Assembly (NCBI RefSeq): GCF_001949145.1
Contig: NW_019091582.1
Span: forward strand, 381,206-445,205
Direction of reading: 5' to 3'
Source: Acanthaster planci
Lineage: Eukaryota > Echinodermata > Asteroidea > Valvatida > Acanthasteridae
DNA length: 64,000 bases
The notes under the pieces are model-generated. The model did no database searches. It saw only the letters and a program-made list of their open reading frames with translations, and was not told the origin of the DNA. A program made the position numbers and the translations under genes. This document shows positions 22,901 through 36,140 of this stretch, piece by piece; the stretch's first letter is position 1; the number at the start of each line of letters is the position of its first letter.

Positions 22901-25484
22901 GGCAGATTTAGCCAAATTTTTACAGATTTTGTCATATTTTTGTCAGACTTTTCTGATTTTGTCATATCCCAATCAGGTCAAAGGTGATTTGCACAGCACT
23001 CAGGACGTGTGATATTCAGCCACTTGTATCTCGCACAGTGAATAAATGTTCCGTTACCGTTTAAAAAGTGGGAATGCGTGGTAGACTGACACGAAGGAAT
23101 GTCGCAAGTTTCCGCATGGCCACAGAAGAAATAGTCCAATTGAAACACGGCTTTAGAGTCCCTTCAACCTTTTGGAACAGGGAAAACGGATACCTCTACT
23201 GCGGTTAAGTTTGGGGGTATCATGTAAGGGACCTGCTTGTTGAAAAATTGCCTCAGTCTTCACGCAACCCAAGAACTCTTCCGGATGAAATTCCATATCT
23301 GGAGAGTAAGACACCGCATGACATTTAACAATCAATTTTACTTGCGTTCATTGCAAGTACCAGCACCAGTATCCGGCTTGAAAATAACACCTTTACTTCC
23401 AAACAAATCATGTTAAGGAACTTACACAAACAGCGTTAAAATAAAGAAAAGAAATGGATGTCAAGTATAAATGGATTTGATGCACGGGAAGCAGTGGAAT
23501 CTCTGTAAAAAAAAAAAAAAAATCAGCTATTGACAAAACAGGTGCTCCCCAAGAGATGACTATTCTACACATGCATGTACACATGTACATGTTACGTACT
23601 CTACATGTATCTGTACACACTAGGTCAATGCTTCATCTACAGTTTACCAGGTATGAGTCAATTGGACAGGTGAAGGTGCCAGTAGCAAACGGTGCAGGTA
23701 CAGTGCCAATGAATAAGTGTTGTCTGGTTTAATACTGGTTCCTGCAATTACGGTTCAGACTGAGAGACAGGGTCTATGGTATCACTATAGATACACACAA
23801 GGATGAGGGTAATTTGCATTTATTAACTGGTCATGTTATCGTTCAGGTCCAATGAAAATGTACAGTATGAAGGCCGGGGGGGGGCAAGGCTATTCATTTT
23901 CAATGTTTTTTTTTTTTTCTTTCCATGTTCTCAGACCCTAGAAAAAAAGTATGCCTGCTTGTGTAGTGTCCTTGAGCATAAATATTGGCCCAAAATTATT
24001 CTTGCTTATCCATAAATGTACATGTGACACTGAAATTCTTGCGATTGAAATACAATCCACTTCATTTTCAAGATACTTGTTGTTATTTTGTCTCTATGTT
24101 GAAAATAATAAACAGACGGCACTCTGTATTGTGTGGGTTGTGTTCGTTCGTTATCACACACACGCACGCCCATGCCAGACATCTCTATATACATACAATC
24201 CAGTGTGTACATGCACTGCGTGATCGAATCCCGCATGGAACCGTGGATCCACTGACGGAAAGAGCCTGCTTCTTGGAAAAGGTCATGATGATTGCATCAA
24301 ACCTTTCGTGGGCAGGTCTGACTTCGGCAGATGCTCCTTCGTTTCGGGACAAACTGATGACGTTTACAATGACATCTTTCCCATTCTGCATTTCAGCCCA
24401 GTCCAAATTCACTAGCCACGCGGGCAGAGTGAGGTAGGATTGTTCAGGAATGCGGGGGAGGATGTTGACTGCCAATGAGACTACAGGAACACATCTGGCC
24501 TTTGGGTTACTGAATGCCCCAAACGTGGTACAGGATACTTTTTTGGGGGGGGGGTGTTTCTTCCTTCCAAAGCATCCTTAACCCTTCAAAAGAAAGAACA
24601 GGGCACCCTTGACTTTTTTTCCTGATATATCACTGCAGTGCAGTTTCTTTCCAAGAGTCGAGCCTTCGAGAGTTTTTTTAAGTTGACACTCTTTGCTGTC
24701 ATTTTGACACTAATTTTGCGAAAAACGAACATGCACGTACCATCCTCACGCAGCGGCAATTTTCCTGGGACAGGTATGGTAAGGTAAAAATGTGCACTCC
24801 TCTCACTGCCATGCTCAATGCACTCGGACTGGCAAGCATGCACCGTGCACGTACGGGCACTACTTTTGTTGTTTTTGTTACAGAGGGATAAAGCACCAAA
24901 GCTCCACTCCTGTGTATCCCAATGGAACAAAAACTCTTACCGGAAATTTGGCTCCCATGCACAACTTCAGCAGGGGATGCACTGTGTAAACTCCAGGGAT
25001 CCTAGGAAGTCTGCAGCCGCATCAAGTGCAAGGGGGGGCAGTTTAGATCTTGATCCCACGTCAGCCTTGACTTGTGGAGTCCTTCGATCAATGCCAAAAT
25101 GAGTGTAACCAGCCTTATTTGGAGTTCTGGCCAAGATTGCATTGGAGTTCACAAACACAAACGAGTAGGCTGCAATTTAACATCAAGGTATCAACTCCTT
25201 TGCGAGGACAATGCATTTAGGGCTTTCCCAAGTGCCCTGTATAAGCTGCAAAACTACATGTACACGCACTAGTATATGTACATGTAAGCTGTTCAGTTAC
25301 TGAAACATGCAAGATCCGTGAATGGTTTAGGCCACTTGTGCTCTCTCTTATACCTCAAAATAAACTCCCGAGTATTGCTGTCGACGCCAGCTTGCTTCCG
25401 CAGATTCACACTGAAATTTCAGCCAAGTACATGTACATGTACTTTGTCCACTTACCGGTAACTCAACCAAGATCTTTTCCTCAC
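19907..25484. other. Gene-free stretch upstream of the microRNA cluster
   Basis: The promoter of the microRNA transcript may lie in or beyond this region but no core promoter can be chosen. It contains homopolymer runs (poly-C 20471, poly-A 23508-23521, poly-T 23908), a palindromic GGGATTTGAATCCC at about 21634, and many ACATGTAC words. A 96-codon minus-strand frame at 24185-24475 lacks a recognisable domain. Confidence 0.45.
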
Positions 25485-25857
25485 GTTTGTCAACAAGCCA
25501 CTTGCGAGTTAAATTTGAATAAAATCTGGTACACTGTGTGATCTGATTGCACAGAAACGTAACAATTTGAATTCCCCAGACTAAAAACACTGTTGCTATA
25601 CCTCGTGATGGGGCAAGCTTTTGCAGAGCGACTGCCATCTCTGGAATGGACTGGTTCCTTTGTGCCGTTCTAATCCATTGAAAACAGTGTATTGTTGCAA
25701 GGCGTCTCTTATGTAACTGAGCAAAAGCTTGCCCCGAATCACGAGGTATAGCAACAGTGGTTTTAATATGGAGAATTCTAATTGTTATGTTCACGTGAAT
25801 TTAAAGAACTCAGTGTACCAGATTTTATTCAAATTTAACTCGCAAAAGGCTTATTCA
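25485..25857. mobile_element. Long foldback (inverted-repeat) element
   Basis: The left arm (about 25490-25630) and right arm (about 25690-25857) are reverse complements with small gaps. GCGAGTTAAATTTGAATAAA, CTGGTACACTG, CACTGTTGCTATACCTCGTG and GGCAAGCTTTTGC occur on the left, and each has its complement on the right in mirrored order. The central unpaired part is about 60 bases. The right arm carries about 10 extra bases near 25790. Such near-perfect palindromes are typical of MITEs or foldback elements. If transcribed the arms would make a hairpin over 100 base pairs long. The 148-codon minus-strand frame across it is a by-product. Confidence 0.8.
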
Positions 25858-26341
25858 AAACACACTAATTTCAAAATTAAAAAATAAAAATGATGGTAGC
25901 TTAAATAACAGCAAGGCCGATGTATTTCCCTAATACTGCACTAGCTCCTTGCCCACATGAACTTGCTTTTCCCCATACCGGTACATTACAATTGTGCACA
26001 AACTCCACAGAGGCCTACCTGCTAGGAAGCATAAAACATCCGTCACTACGGATGCAGTGCACCAATGCCACAACCGTTGCACCTGAACTTTCAAGGAGCA
26101 TCAAGCCCCCATGTGAAGTAAAAGTGGATGGGCTCCGCCTTCCTCCATCCTGCCAAATGCCTCTGAAAACCTCAGAGGGGACTTGAACGGTCTGGGTGTG
26201 ACACAAGAACGGAACTCATTAAGATTGGGCACCAACAATGCTAGAATCAAGTAGAATTGACACCCATCACAAGATGAGGAACCCCTGAACTTTTTTTCCC
26301 TTTCAGAAGACTCTCGCAAGTAGCCAATTTAAATTCTTGAA
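25858..26341. other. Gene-free spacer
   Basis: Overlapping short frames on both strands at 25920-26319 carry no recognisable motif. Nothing else seen. Confidence 0.45.
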
Positions 26342-26662
26342 CCCTAACAGTACCAGGCGTTGTTTGGCTTAGAGTACTCAGTACTACAAAATACTACGTA
26401 ACACTCTGAGCCTGAAGGATCTAGCGCTACAAATTACTATTTCTGGCTAGGTTTATTCCATTTTTACTCGTACAGAGAACAATGAAACCATGCATTCATA
26501 GTGCCACAGCACTGTATGGTACATTGTCTTATGGTACATTGTCTTATCTATTGTGTTTTATGGCTTCAGAGAATAATAATGTCATGTCCTCTTACAAGCA
26601 ACAGGGCTGAGTGCTACATTTTACTACTAAGTAGTACTTTGTAGCATTCAGGACTGTTAGGG
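26342..26662. mobile_element. piggyBac-type MITE
   Basis: The left end CCCTAACAGT and right end ACTGTTAGGG are perfect 10-base inverted termini, 321 bases apart. Inside them GTACTCAGTACTACAAA and its mirror TTTGTAGCATTC extend the pairing. TTAA follows the right end (26663-26666), and TGAA, one change from TTAA, precedes the left end. Termini starting CCC plus TTAA target sites are the hallmark of the piggyBac superfamily. There is no coding capacity. A 16-bp duplication (ATGGTACATTGTCTT) lies inside at 26515-26546. Confidence 0.7.
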
Positions 26663-28676
26663 TTAAGGGATTTATTCCAGACATTTTAAAACAGACGAGC
26701 AAAAGAAACAACTGCCTTACAGAGGCAAATTCAAGGCCCTGAGAACCACATGCTCTTTAGTGCATGCCATTGGTACAAAATTAAAATACTCACACGTCTG
26801 TGCAGCCACGAGATTGCAGTCTAAAGCAGACAGGTTTCTGTAAATTGCTCGACATACCTGAAAGAAAGAAGAAATGAAATAAACTGATGGTTAAACTAAG
26901 TAAAAGATGAGAGCAATTCCATCGGTTTTCCTCTCCCACTTTTTTTTTTTTTTCTGCAAGAGCCAAGGTTGAAATTCGAAAATGGAATTGGAATCACTTG
27001 GGACACACGTACATGTACATCTACCGTACATATAGGTGATCCCAACACGCCGAGCATGAAATTACCGCACAAATTAAAAACTATCAGTTGTTGGGGCGGC
27101 CAGATGTTACCTGCAATATGGACACGTTGAAAAATATCAACCAACTGGAAAATGCAATCCATTCTCAATAACCCACCAGTCGATTTAACCATTTTTCACT
27201 TCAATAGGATTTCCCTGTTCGTCAGAGATAATCACATATTCCTTTTTTGCCGTCAGATACTAATCGGGGAAAACAAATGTCAACCGAAATAAAAAAGACG
27301 AATGTACCGTGAAAAAAATCACGATCAGAAATTAAAAACAACAAAGCCATTAGGAGCTGCTTTTTACAGCTTGCTTAAAAAAAGGGCAACGCGATTAAAC
27401 AAATCGTTTTGATTTGCTTTTAATCCTCCCGACACCTGTAACATTACAGTGGTTATTTGCTAGATGCTGTTGGAATTTCAGTGGCTGAAATCACTCTCCC
27501 TCTGCACCAACCTGCTCTCTTTGCCTCAGTAAGCAGATGCTAATTCCTAATGAACCTCCCATATTAAGCACTAAGCAGACATCAGCTGAGAACCAGTTCC
27601 AAAGGAAAACGTGCTGTGCGACACTGGGCTGGTAACCAGCTTTTGCTGAGGACAGACTTTGTTTTTTTGTGGTTGGCTAATTTTTGTGTTCTTTGCAACT
27701 CCTAAGAGATTTGTCTCCATGTTGTTCTTCTTCAATTGGGCTTCATCATATCTGTAATTTACCAATGGTCCTTTTAGTTATGACTCAGCAGATGCAAACA
27801 TACATGCACAGGGGTCCTGAAGGGTCAAAGATAAACCAAACAATTTGAACTTGTCAACAGCTGCCGCGACTCAAAAAGAATTTTGCACACAAATATCGAT
27901 GCGTGTAAGTACCTATCCACAGTGTTTTCCAATCGCAGTATCAAAGCGAGGGTTGGGGGCCGGAGATCCATAACGCTAAACACAGAAAAACAGCACCGGG
28001 GATGCAACAGCGAGTCTTAAGGAGAACAGCCGGCAAATAAAACTGGGAGGGCTCTGAGGCTGTCTGTTGTGCAGGTCATGTGATCCATCGGAGGTCGACA
28101 TTTGCATATCAGCCAGACAGTGCAACTGTACGGCAGACACGCATACATGAACATGAACCACTATACATGAAGGATTACATTGTTGAAGCCAGGTGCTCCC
28201 CACCGGCATTTACGTATACCGGGGTGTGTATCCCAACCATTGCTTGGCACTTGGGGAGGGGGGGGAACGGGAGAAATAAGGACACTTTCTCAAGTCTCCC
28301 TCACGTGTTCTTCCCCACAACCCTTTCTTTTTCAGTCGGGGCGACACAGCTTGCAGATTGCCCGAACAGACTCAAGTTCAAAACAGGGCTCAAATTTTCG
28401 GGGCCCTCCCCGGACAACCAGCGTGAGAATCCTGGCCGGTTTTGTGGAGTTTCCACAACACAGCAATTGTTTGCTTTACAGCCAAGACAGCTTCAGAGCC
28501 AAAACTGACCATCAAACAATAATGTCGGTGGCCGACTACTTGTTCAATGGAATCAGTCCATCCGTACCTTTAGTAAGTATCTGCCGAGCAGAGTCACCTG
28601 TTTGTATGCAGCAGGGACAATACGATCAGAGAACCCCCTTTTCTTCCAATTGGTGAGGACAGGACTTTCTTAACTG
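26663..28676. other. Gene-free stretch with possible diverged MITE piece
   Basis: Around 27568-27660, CACTAAGCAGACATCAGCTG and GGGCTGGTAACCAGC-like text recall the interior of the GCTTAAGC palindromic MITE (59892-60174), but no ends were found. A 158-codon plus-strand frame at 28180-28656 and a 142-codon overlapping frame at 28080-28508 have no recognisable domain. Poly-T at 26940. Confidence 0.4.
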
Positions 28677-29034
28677 CAGGGTTCCCACAGGAATCTGAAC
28701 ACCAAATTCCAGGACTTGTCCAGGCCTAAAAATATGACAATTTCCATGACATTTAATGCCGATTTGCAGAGAAAAGTTGCTCAGTTTTGACTGGATAGCA
28801 GACCACCAATGCCGCTATAAGCTGACAAGAAAACAGCCTCGAAATGTATCATTATTCCATTATGACATCAAAAACTGCCCATCAGAAGTAAGCCTTACAT
28901 GATCTTGATTTCCGGGGCTTTTCCATGACTTTTCCCTATGACAACAAGATTCCATTTCCCCCAATTTCCAGGACTTTCCCATGACTTTCCAAAGCAACCG
29001 TTTTCAGGGATTTTCCTTGACCGCGGGACCCATG
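28677..29034. mobile_element. hAT-like non-autonomous element
   Basis: The left end CAGGGTTCCCACAG and right end, read in reverse as CATGGGTCCCGCGG, are imperfect inverted termini about 358 bases apart. The CAGGG start is typical of hAT elements. Internal text is rich in TTCCATGACTTTTCC and CCAGGACTTTCC variants on the same strand. No clear 8-base target duplication is seen, so the exact ends are uncertain. Confidence 0.5.
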
Positions 29035-32000
29035 TAAGCGAGGGACACACACATACATTAGCCGAGTCTCGAAGCTTTCCCGGCATGATGGGGAACAGTG
29101 AAGCTTCAAAAACTGAAACTGAAGATCAAAGCAAGAAATACAAGCAGAGATACGGAGACATGCAAGGGGCTACAAGAACAGCCAAGTCTGTCAGGGACAT
29201 CCTTTTGAAACAAGCAGAATATCCAAAATGTTGTCTTGAAACAGACAATTTCATCAAGGTGCCAAAATCCCAAACCAGAGTGTCCGTTCACGGGATACCC
29301 TGACATTAGCTTCCTGTGCAATATAAATACTGACCATTCAACAAGAGGTCTAAACAAATTCCAGACAGAAACTGTCCACCCCCTGTACACCCCCTCCCAC
29401 CAAGACAGGGGCAATCCTCCACAAAAGTGACTGCAAGATTCACTCTGAAGAAATCTGGCCGAGCGTTTACACATGTGGATCGAAAACACACACACCATAT
29501 TCTGCTTTGCTCATCTTTTGCTCAAAAAGGCAATTTTCTACTTCAATTGAAAGTATGCGTGCATCGCTTTTGGATTTCTTAGCAGTCTTGGCAAATACAA
29601 GTGCCCCCCCTTAAAAATGTTCGTACAGGTACAGTAGTCATGAATGCAGTGACACTAACAGACAGTATCCAGTTTCAACAGTCCCTGGAAAGAGACACCG
29701 ACAAACAGGAATCCCTACCACATGACATTTGCCCTAAACTTTGTCCCCACTCCATCACATCAGGTACTGAACTCGCCTATGGTCTAGCAACTAAAATGCA
29801 CATGGAACTCCTGTTTTAAAATCTCTGGAAACCAGTCCAAACTGATCTGCTAGAACACACAGAAGGCATGTTCGCCGATCTATTAATGTCAGTCAGTGAC
29901 AGCTGCATTGGAATTTGGAAAAAAGGAAGACATCGCTGTTCCATATTCCTTCTAAAACCAAATGGATTGCTTCCGTGTTACTGTTGATTATCAAGCGAGG
30001 ACCAAAAACAAAAAGATATTTCATACTCCAAGCAAATTGTTTCACGCTTTACGAGACAAAACATGCCTCGCTACCCAGTCACAGATCGGCGGGCTTTACA
30101 GATCGAGAAATGTCTAGAACTTCAGACGATGTATGTGCTTTCGTCGGACACAAGAGGGAGCTGTTACAACAGCCGCTGTCTTCCAACAAACATGTGCGAA
30201 GATAATCCGAAAATCTAATGGGTCATGCCAAACACGTAAGTGCCGTTGATGTCCAAGGGCTGGGCAAAGAAAAAATCCAGACAGTGGCACATTCCGTCAT
30301 GCGCAAAAGAACAGCCCCGCCGCCACGCTGCATAAAATTAGCCGCCATCTTGAAATGTCTGGCTTTTTGCCTGCTGGTGCCAACAAAAAAACACTGAACG
30401 AACCCCTTGCCAAACAAATATAATGAGTCCACTGACACATCAATCAGTTAACTGCACACAGAGAAAAGAGCTGTTGCATTCCGCTCTGCTTTGAAACAAG
30501 GAAATGAAACCATGCCACACACCAACAACATGGAATGGTAACAAATAATTTACGCCAAAAAAAACCAAAAAACAAAAAACAGGGAGTGGCTGTGCAGATT
30601 CACAAAAGTTAACGGAACCTTTTGGGTTGGCACTGGCACGAATCCCCCCCCGAAAATATCCCTTTTTGTGGCCGAGTAGAGATTGCAGGTTGGCTCACTT
30701 CCCAGGCAGATTCAAATGGGGAGGATCGGAAAGCACAATAGGCTTGCCAGGGCTGAGGGAGACTGACTGAACCTGCTGTGTATGCTGTGCAAAGCACAAA
30801 CACACAACAGTCACACAGTCGGTCCTGGCAAGCCATGCAGAGCACGTACAGGCACGTACACACAGGATTGAAGTTCACCGGCTATGGTAGTTTAATATGC
30901 ACATGAACGTGCAGTCTGGGCCAGACAGTAGTTAACAAAAGAATATCACTGCCAGCTAATACACACACGGACTGTGTCACAACCTTTAGAATGTGGGAAT
31001 TGGTAATGTCGCCCATCAAGTGCACGGCGTGGTTATTAAAGTAAGAACTGGCGTGGTGCGTTTTTTTTCCTCTTTCGGCAGTTTAACCTGTTTCCTGACC
31101 AAAGTGAAGGAATGAAAGAAACAAAGGGCAGCAAATTCAGACAAAATCTTCTCTAAAAAGGTAACTGGTTGGATGGGGTGTGGAAAGAATGAAGCATGTA
31201 CCGTGAGCTATCTAATGCCAGCGACACAATGAAAGAGCAATTCATTACAAGCTAGCAGGAGGCAAGCTGAACCAGACGGCAGAAGAAAATGAAGGACCCT
31301 TTTCGAGTGCTGCCTGTAGAAAGACGACGCCGGAATCAGCAATGGCAGAAACATCGACAGAAAGACAGAGTTATGGTAGGGACGGAGGGTGAGAAACAAG
31401 GTGCTACAACCTTGCAGAATACCCTGAAAAGAACCTGTCCCAAATGAGCGAAGGGGGGGGGCCAAAAGATATCATTACATATTGATAGACTTGACTCTTG
31501 CAGAAAGTGAAAGATCACCGACAGGCAAATTCAGAACAAAAATGGAGAAAATACAGATTCAATGGGACGCTCCGTAACTACACAGATAAAGAAACCCCAA
31601 CTACCATACCGACTACCAAGTCATAATATGGACTGTAAAATGATGACACAAGGAATGATGACATGCCAACAACTGACGGGAAAGAAAGCCAGTTACACGT
31701 ATGAGCACATGCCGAACACACACACAAAATGCTAGATAAAAATCAAGAGACAACTGTTATTCCTTATTGTTGATAGGAATGCATAAATTTTCCATTGTGG
31801 GTTGTTCATTTTAAGAGCAGTGACTCTGCCAAAAAAAAAAAAAAAAAAGAAGAAATCATTCAGTCAACAGAAACAGCGGGCAGAAGGGCCCATCAAAACG
31901 TGCTGATAATCTGACCAGTCAGAAAGGGCAAGTAATGGAAGCGATCTCAGTCGTAACCAGGTTTCTGGTCCTTTCAGGCAATCTAAGGTGTGCAGTGAGC

Positions 32001-35000
32001 AAAACTTGAGAAACCCTGAAGCGGCCATTGAAGATATGAAACATTAACACATGTGGTGAATGTAGTTTTTCAAAAATTGACGACAACAGCTTCAAATCGT
32101 AATGTTCAGCCACTCATGCGGCAGAGAGTAACCAAGAAACTGGACAATGCCAATAATTCCCAGCAAAGTAGAGACTATGGATATTGTTTACACTAATAAT
32201 AACACATCAGTACACTATACGGCAAATATTCACGAACAAAATCGCTCACTGTCAAGAAAGGTCGGGAAGTGTAACAGACGGCATGCCATAAAATCAAACA
32301 AGTCGAACAAAATACCAACACAAGGTGAAACTTATCTTCAAATTCCATTTCTATCAAGACCAACTGGGTTTCAAACGTTTGAAAGACAAGGGAAATGTTC
32401 TTTGCGTTTCATCATCGTGCACATTCACAAGCGCGACTGAAACACTAACAAGAGAAAGCAGAGGAAGGAACATTACACTTACACTCCACCGACTGCTTGG
32501 AAAGCTTTCCAAACTTCAACACGACAACTTCTGCAATATCTGGCCCATCCTCAGGACTCCTGTACGAGGTCAAACCAGTCCGAAGAAAGCCGGACAAGTT
32601 CCTTGTCAGAGGAAAACAGGGGATCACTTCACTAGATCAGGCGATGCTGTGCGAAAAGAGAGAAACTTGGAGGTGGTCCATGCAGGGGACTGTGATCACA
32701 GCAAGGGCTGGGCAGAAAGGGCGCAATCTGTCTCACTGTGCGTCATCCAATATGGCCGCCAAGTCACTTGATTTCTGTTCCCGCGCACAGCGCATGACGC
32801 ATGCCACGACAGTGAGCACATAGGCAAGAATACAAAGGGGCACAACCCCTGCTCATAATGTTGCACTCTGTACGTGCCTGTCAATCCAGCCCTACCAGAC
32901 CGTTACATTTGGGCCGCGCTGTTTGCTTCCTTGCAAAAAGTTCACCACAAGGCTTTGTGCCAGTTACATCAGTACAAGGCTGAAAGCAACGAAAGGATCA
33001 CATTTGATCAGTTCTAACATACCAATCATAAACTCCGCAGTCCGCCCTTTTGTCGGCCTTCAGCAGCTCCCACATTCCGACAGCAACTACTTGACAAGCC
33101 ACCAATTTTTTTTCTCCTCAACAAATGTAATGTCTGGTGAGTCCACCCACAAGTGAACCTGAACACCCCTACATTAAATGTTCTGTGGTCCGATCATTCA
33201 TGTTTGCTGGCCATGTGCTGGGAGAACATACCACCTACATCCAAGGAAAACTGTGCGAATGCCGGGCGCGAAAAACGCAGGATTCGAGAAATCCAAGATG
33301 GCGGCCACAAGTCAGTCTCGTGGTGCTACGGTACGAAATGTGTGCTTTGACTCTGCTCGCTCCCTTAGTGCAACTGACTGACCTTCCATGGTGAACTACG
33401 CACATATACAAATCCAGCTGCAGTCAAGACCAATAGACTCTCTCCTCCCTTCTCTGCCAACGAGTGGAACGCGCCACTCTAATAAGGGTCGCCAGGTCAA
33501 ATCTTGTCTGACATCAGGAGCGTTGCAATCAGAATGGGGACATACCCACTGCAACAATGAAAAGGCAAACTTTCAGGCTATCTCCCTCCGCATGTGATCC
33601 AGCCAGCACACTACACGACAACAAATGCCACCATTAGATCCAACGGAGACATACATTATTTCCCATGATACACCAACACCTGCACTGGGCCTCATGACCT
33701 CTGACCTCCCTTTACACTCGCTCAATAACTTTGTATCCCCACCCACAATAAAACTGATCTCCCCCCTCAGTCATGAACTTGTGGTACAATCCTCCCAGAC
33801 AGATCTACACGAACATGGTGTGCAGGTGCACACCGGGCCAACCGACTATACCGAGGTAAGAGCATGATCCGGAACACATAGAAAAGCCGGACAAAACTTT
33901 GGACGTGATGGGGGGGGGGAAATATGATCTATTTATAGCCCCTACTTCAGTCATTCACTTGGCTTATTTGAACACACACTACACACAAATTCATTTAAAG
34001 GGGGAAAAATGTTGTCTTCTTTGTGCAGTCCTGCTGTAGTTGGCTGGGTATGGGTGACTGTCTTTCACACAGGAGTTCCATGATGAAGCAGGCCTGTATT
34101 TTAAAGGTGCACAATGCTGAAAGGTCTGGTACCCCTGGCACTTGTCAATGCCGCGTACGGAGGAACTACCCTGCAGGTCAGTATGAGATATCTTTGGACC
34201 TGTGCATGTCTTACCACTTTGTCTTTTTTCCTTAATCTTGCGGGGGAGGAGTCCATACACTAGGGCAAACATCTTGATTATCAGGCCACTATTTGCCAGC
34301 TGAATGTTATCACTACCATTACCACCGTCACTACCGTAGAACTCATGGACCAATCTGGCATTTGGCAGCAGCTCAGCAGAAAGGCACATGTCCCTTTAGA
34401 ACCATCCATGCGCACCCATCTTGCAGAATACACTGAGATGATGTATCTAGCACAAGCCCAACTCTTTGACCAGAAGTCACCGCCAGGCTTGGACTCGGGA
34501 GACAAGTACTCAAATCTGAGCACTTTGGGGGGTGTACTCAGGGGCCGAGTCTGAGAACATCACTGCAGCGTCAATTCAAAGTGGTGATGTACCGGTACAT
34601 GTAACTTCCTCCAAGAGAGGTGGGAACACTCAAGACCTATGCACTCAGGTGACCCTCTTCCCCACTCAGAAACTAAGCGCGGGGGGGGGAAGAAAGTCTG
34701 GTAATACCGTAGTCCACCTTGGTCAGTGTTCTACAAGTAACTTTCGCGCAATGAGAACAAGACAACTCAGATTCTCACTTGCCTCCCTCCAGAAGACATA
34801 GGGCCTCAAGTCGCCAAGTGCCCTCCACCCTAAAATATACCTGTCTGGTCCAAAATACCAACTCCGAGAACCTTTAGGCACGAGTTCTTGGCTGCGACTG
34901 TTTGCTAACATTTTTTAACACTAATTTTAAGTCGTGCAAAACGGGGGTTTACGGACGTAAATCATACGTGTGAATGGATGAACAAATAAAATTTCAAAAA

Positions 35001-36111
35001 GATAACGTCTAACTCAGAACAAGATATTTTTGTGCAAAGTGTTGAGTCTAATTCTGTTAAGGGCTAATACATGAAAACTTGCCTCTACATGTAGTTTGCT
35101 GGTCCAGGACTGACCGCATTCTTCCACAAATCTACAAGTTTGACTAACTCAGTAATCTATAAATATCTGGCCGAGATCCAACACCAGGATCTTTAGTGAT
35201 TCTCCATTTTGTAGGAACATACACATAAACATGTGGTTTATTTCTCTTGAATTTGTGGTACATATAACCGCCATTCTTCCTGTTTCCTGCATTTATGGCC
35301 TACAATATAAACTCCAACAAAACTGACAAGATATTTTTAGATCTCACCTGTAACAACTTTCATTTAACAACTAATGGATTAATTCTAAAATTTCTGACAT
35401 GGACAGACACCGCTTTGAGAAATGACAGAAAACATTCAGATGCCACGCATGCTGAGAAATTACAGTTTGCAATGCGGCCCCAGAGAAAATTTTGATGAAA
35501 AAGGCATCTCTTCAAGAAAAATCCTCTTCTCCTGCAGACGAGGTAACAGTACAAGCAATGGTCCAAGTAACAGCCGAATAATGACGTGGGGACACTGATT
35601 TCCAGCCAGGCTGTTCTCTTACACAGCAACTTCGTTTGCTGTGCTTGTTGCGTACATGCACATGTACATCTACCCAATACTTGCTGGAATGTGTAGTTAC
35701 ACAGGGGAGTGATTAGATTGTAAAGTTCTCTTTTTGCTGCTGAGGTGTGGAAAACCAATTGCTTTCCCAGTTGCACTGAATGTACGGTATATTGATAAAT
35801 GTTCAGAATGAGACAATGAGGTCCCATCTATAGTTCATGTATGTCTGGCAAGAAGGGACGGATGGATGTTCAGATGATAGGACCTGTACTGTAGTGATCA
35901 TGCTCAGGTCACATGATATCAACCTGGTACTTTGTCAAAAGCCAAGGTGCTCCACTTTCACAATGTGTATTTATCACTGGTAAGGAAATGTACATGTACC
36001 AGTACACTGACTCAAATCAAGTCAGTAAAAGATCATTTGTTAGAGATGTTTAGTATCCAAGTTGTAATGTTGGGTTTTTCATCAGTGTATTTTTTTCGTT
36101 TCAGTTTTCGT
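29035..36111. other. Long gene-free stretch
   Basis: Seven kilobases without a recognisable gene, transposon end or RNA. Poly-A at 31831-31848, G runs at 31456, 33910 and 34681. Frames of 130-155 codons exist (33991-34389 minus, 32325-32771 plus, 35360-35827 minus), but none shows a domain, signal sequence or composition bias that would support coding. Confidence 0.45.
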
Positions 36112-36140
36112 TTAACCCTAACAGTCCCAAATCCTCTGAT
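36112..36140 (+). mobile_element. Solo piggyBac-type terminus
   Basis: TTAA at 36112-36115 is followed by CCCTAACAGTCCC, the same terminus as the MITE at 26342 read from its right end. No mate was found within several hundred bases, so this is a broken copy or a chance match. Confidence 0.3.

Noticed and set aside
24428-24446. TGAGGTAGGATTGTTCAG, resembling let-7
   Set aside because: Only the first nine bases match let-7, and I see no complementary arm nearby.
28080-28656. Overlapping 142- and 158-codon plus-strand frames
   Set aside because: Two mutually exclusive frames without recognisable features.
35360-35827. 155-codon minus-strand frame
   Set aside because: Cys/Leu-rich chance composition, with no motif, signal sequence or splice context.
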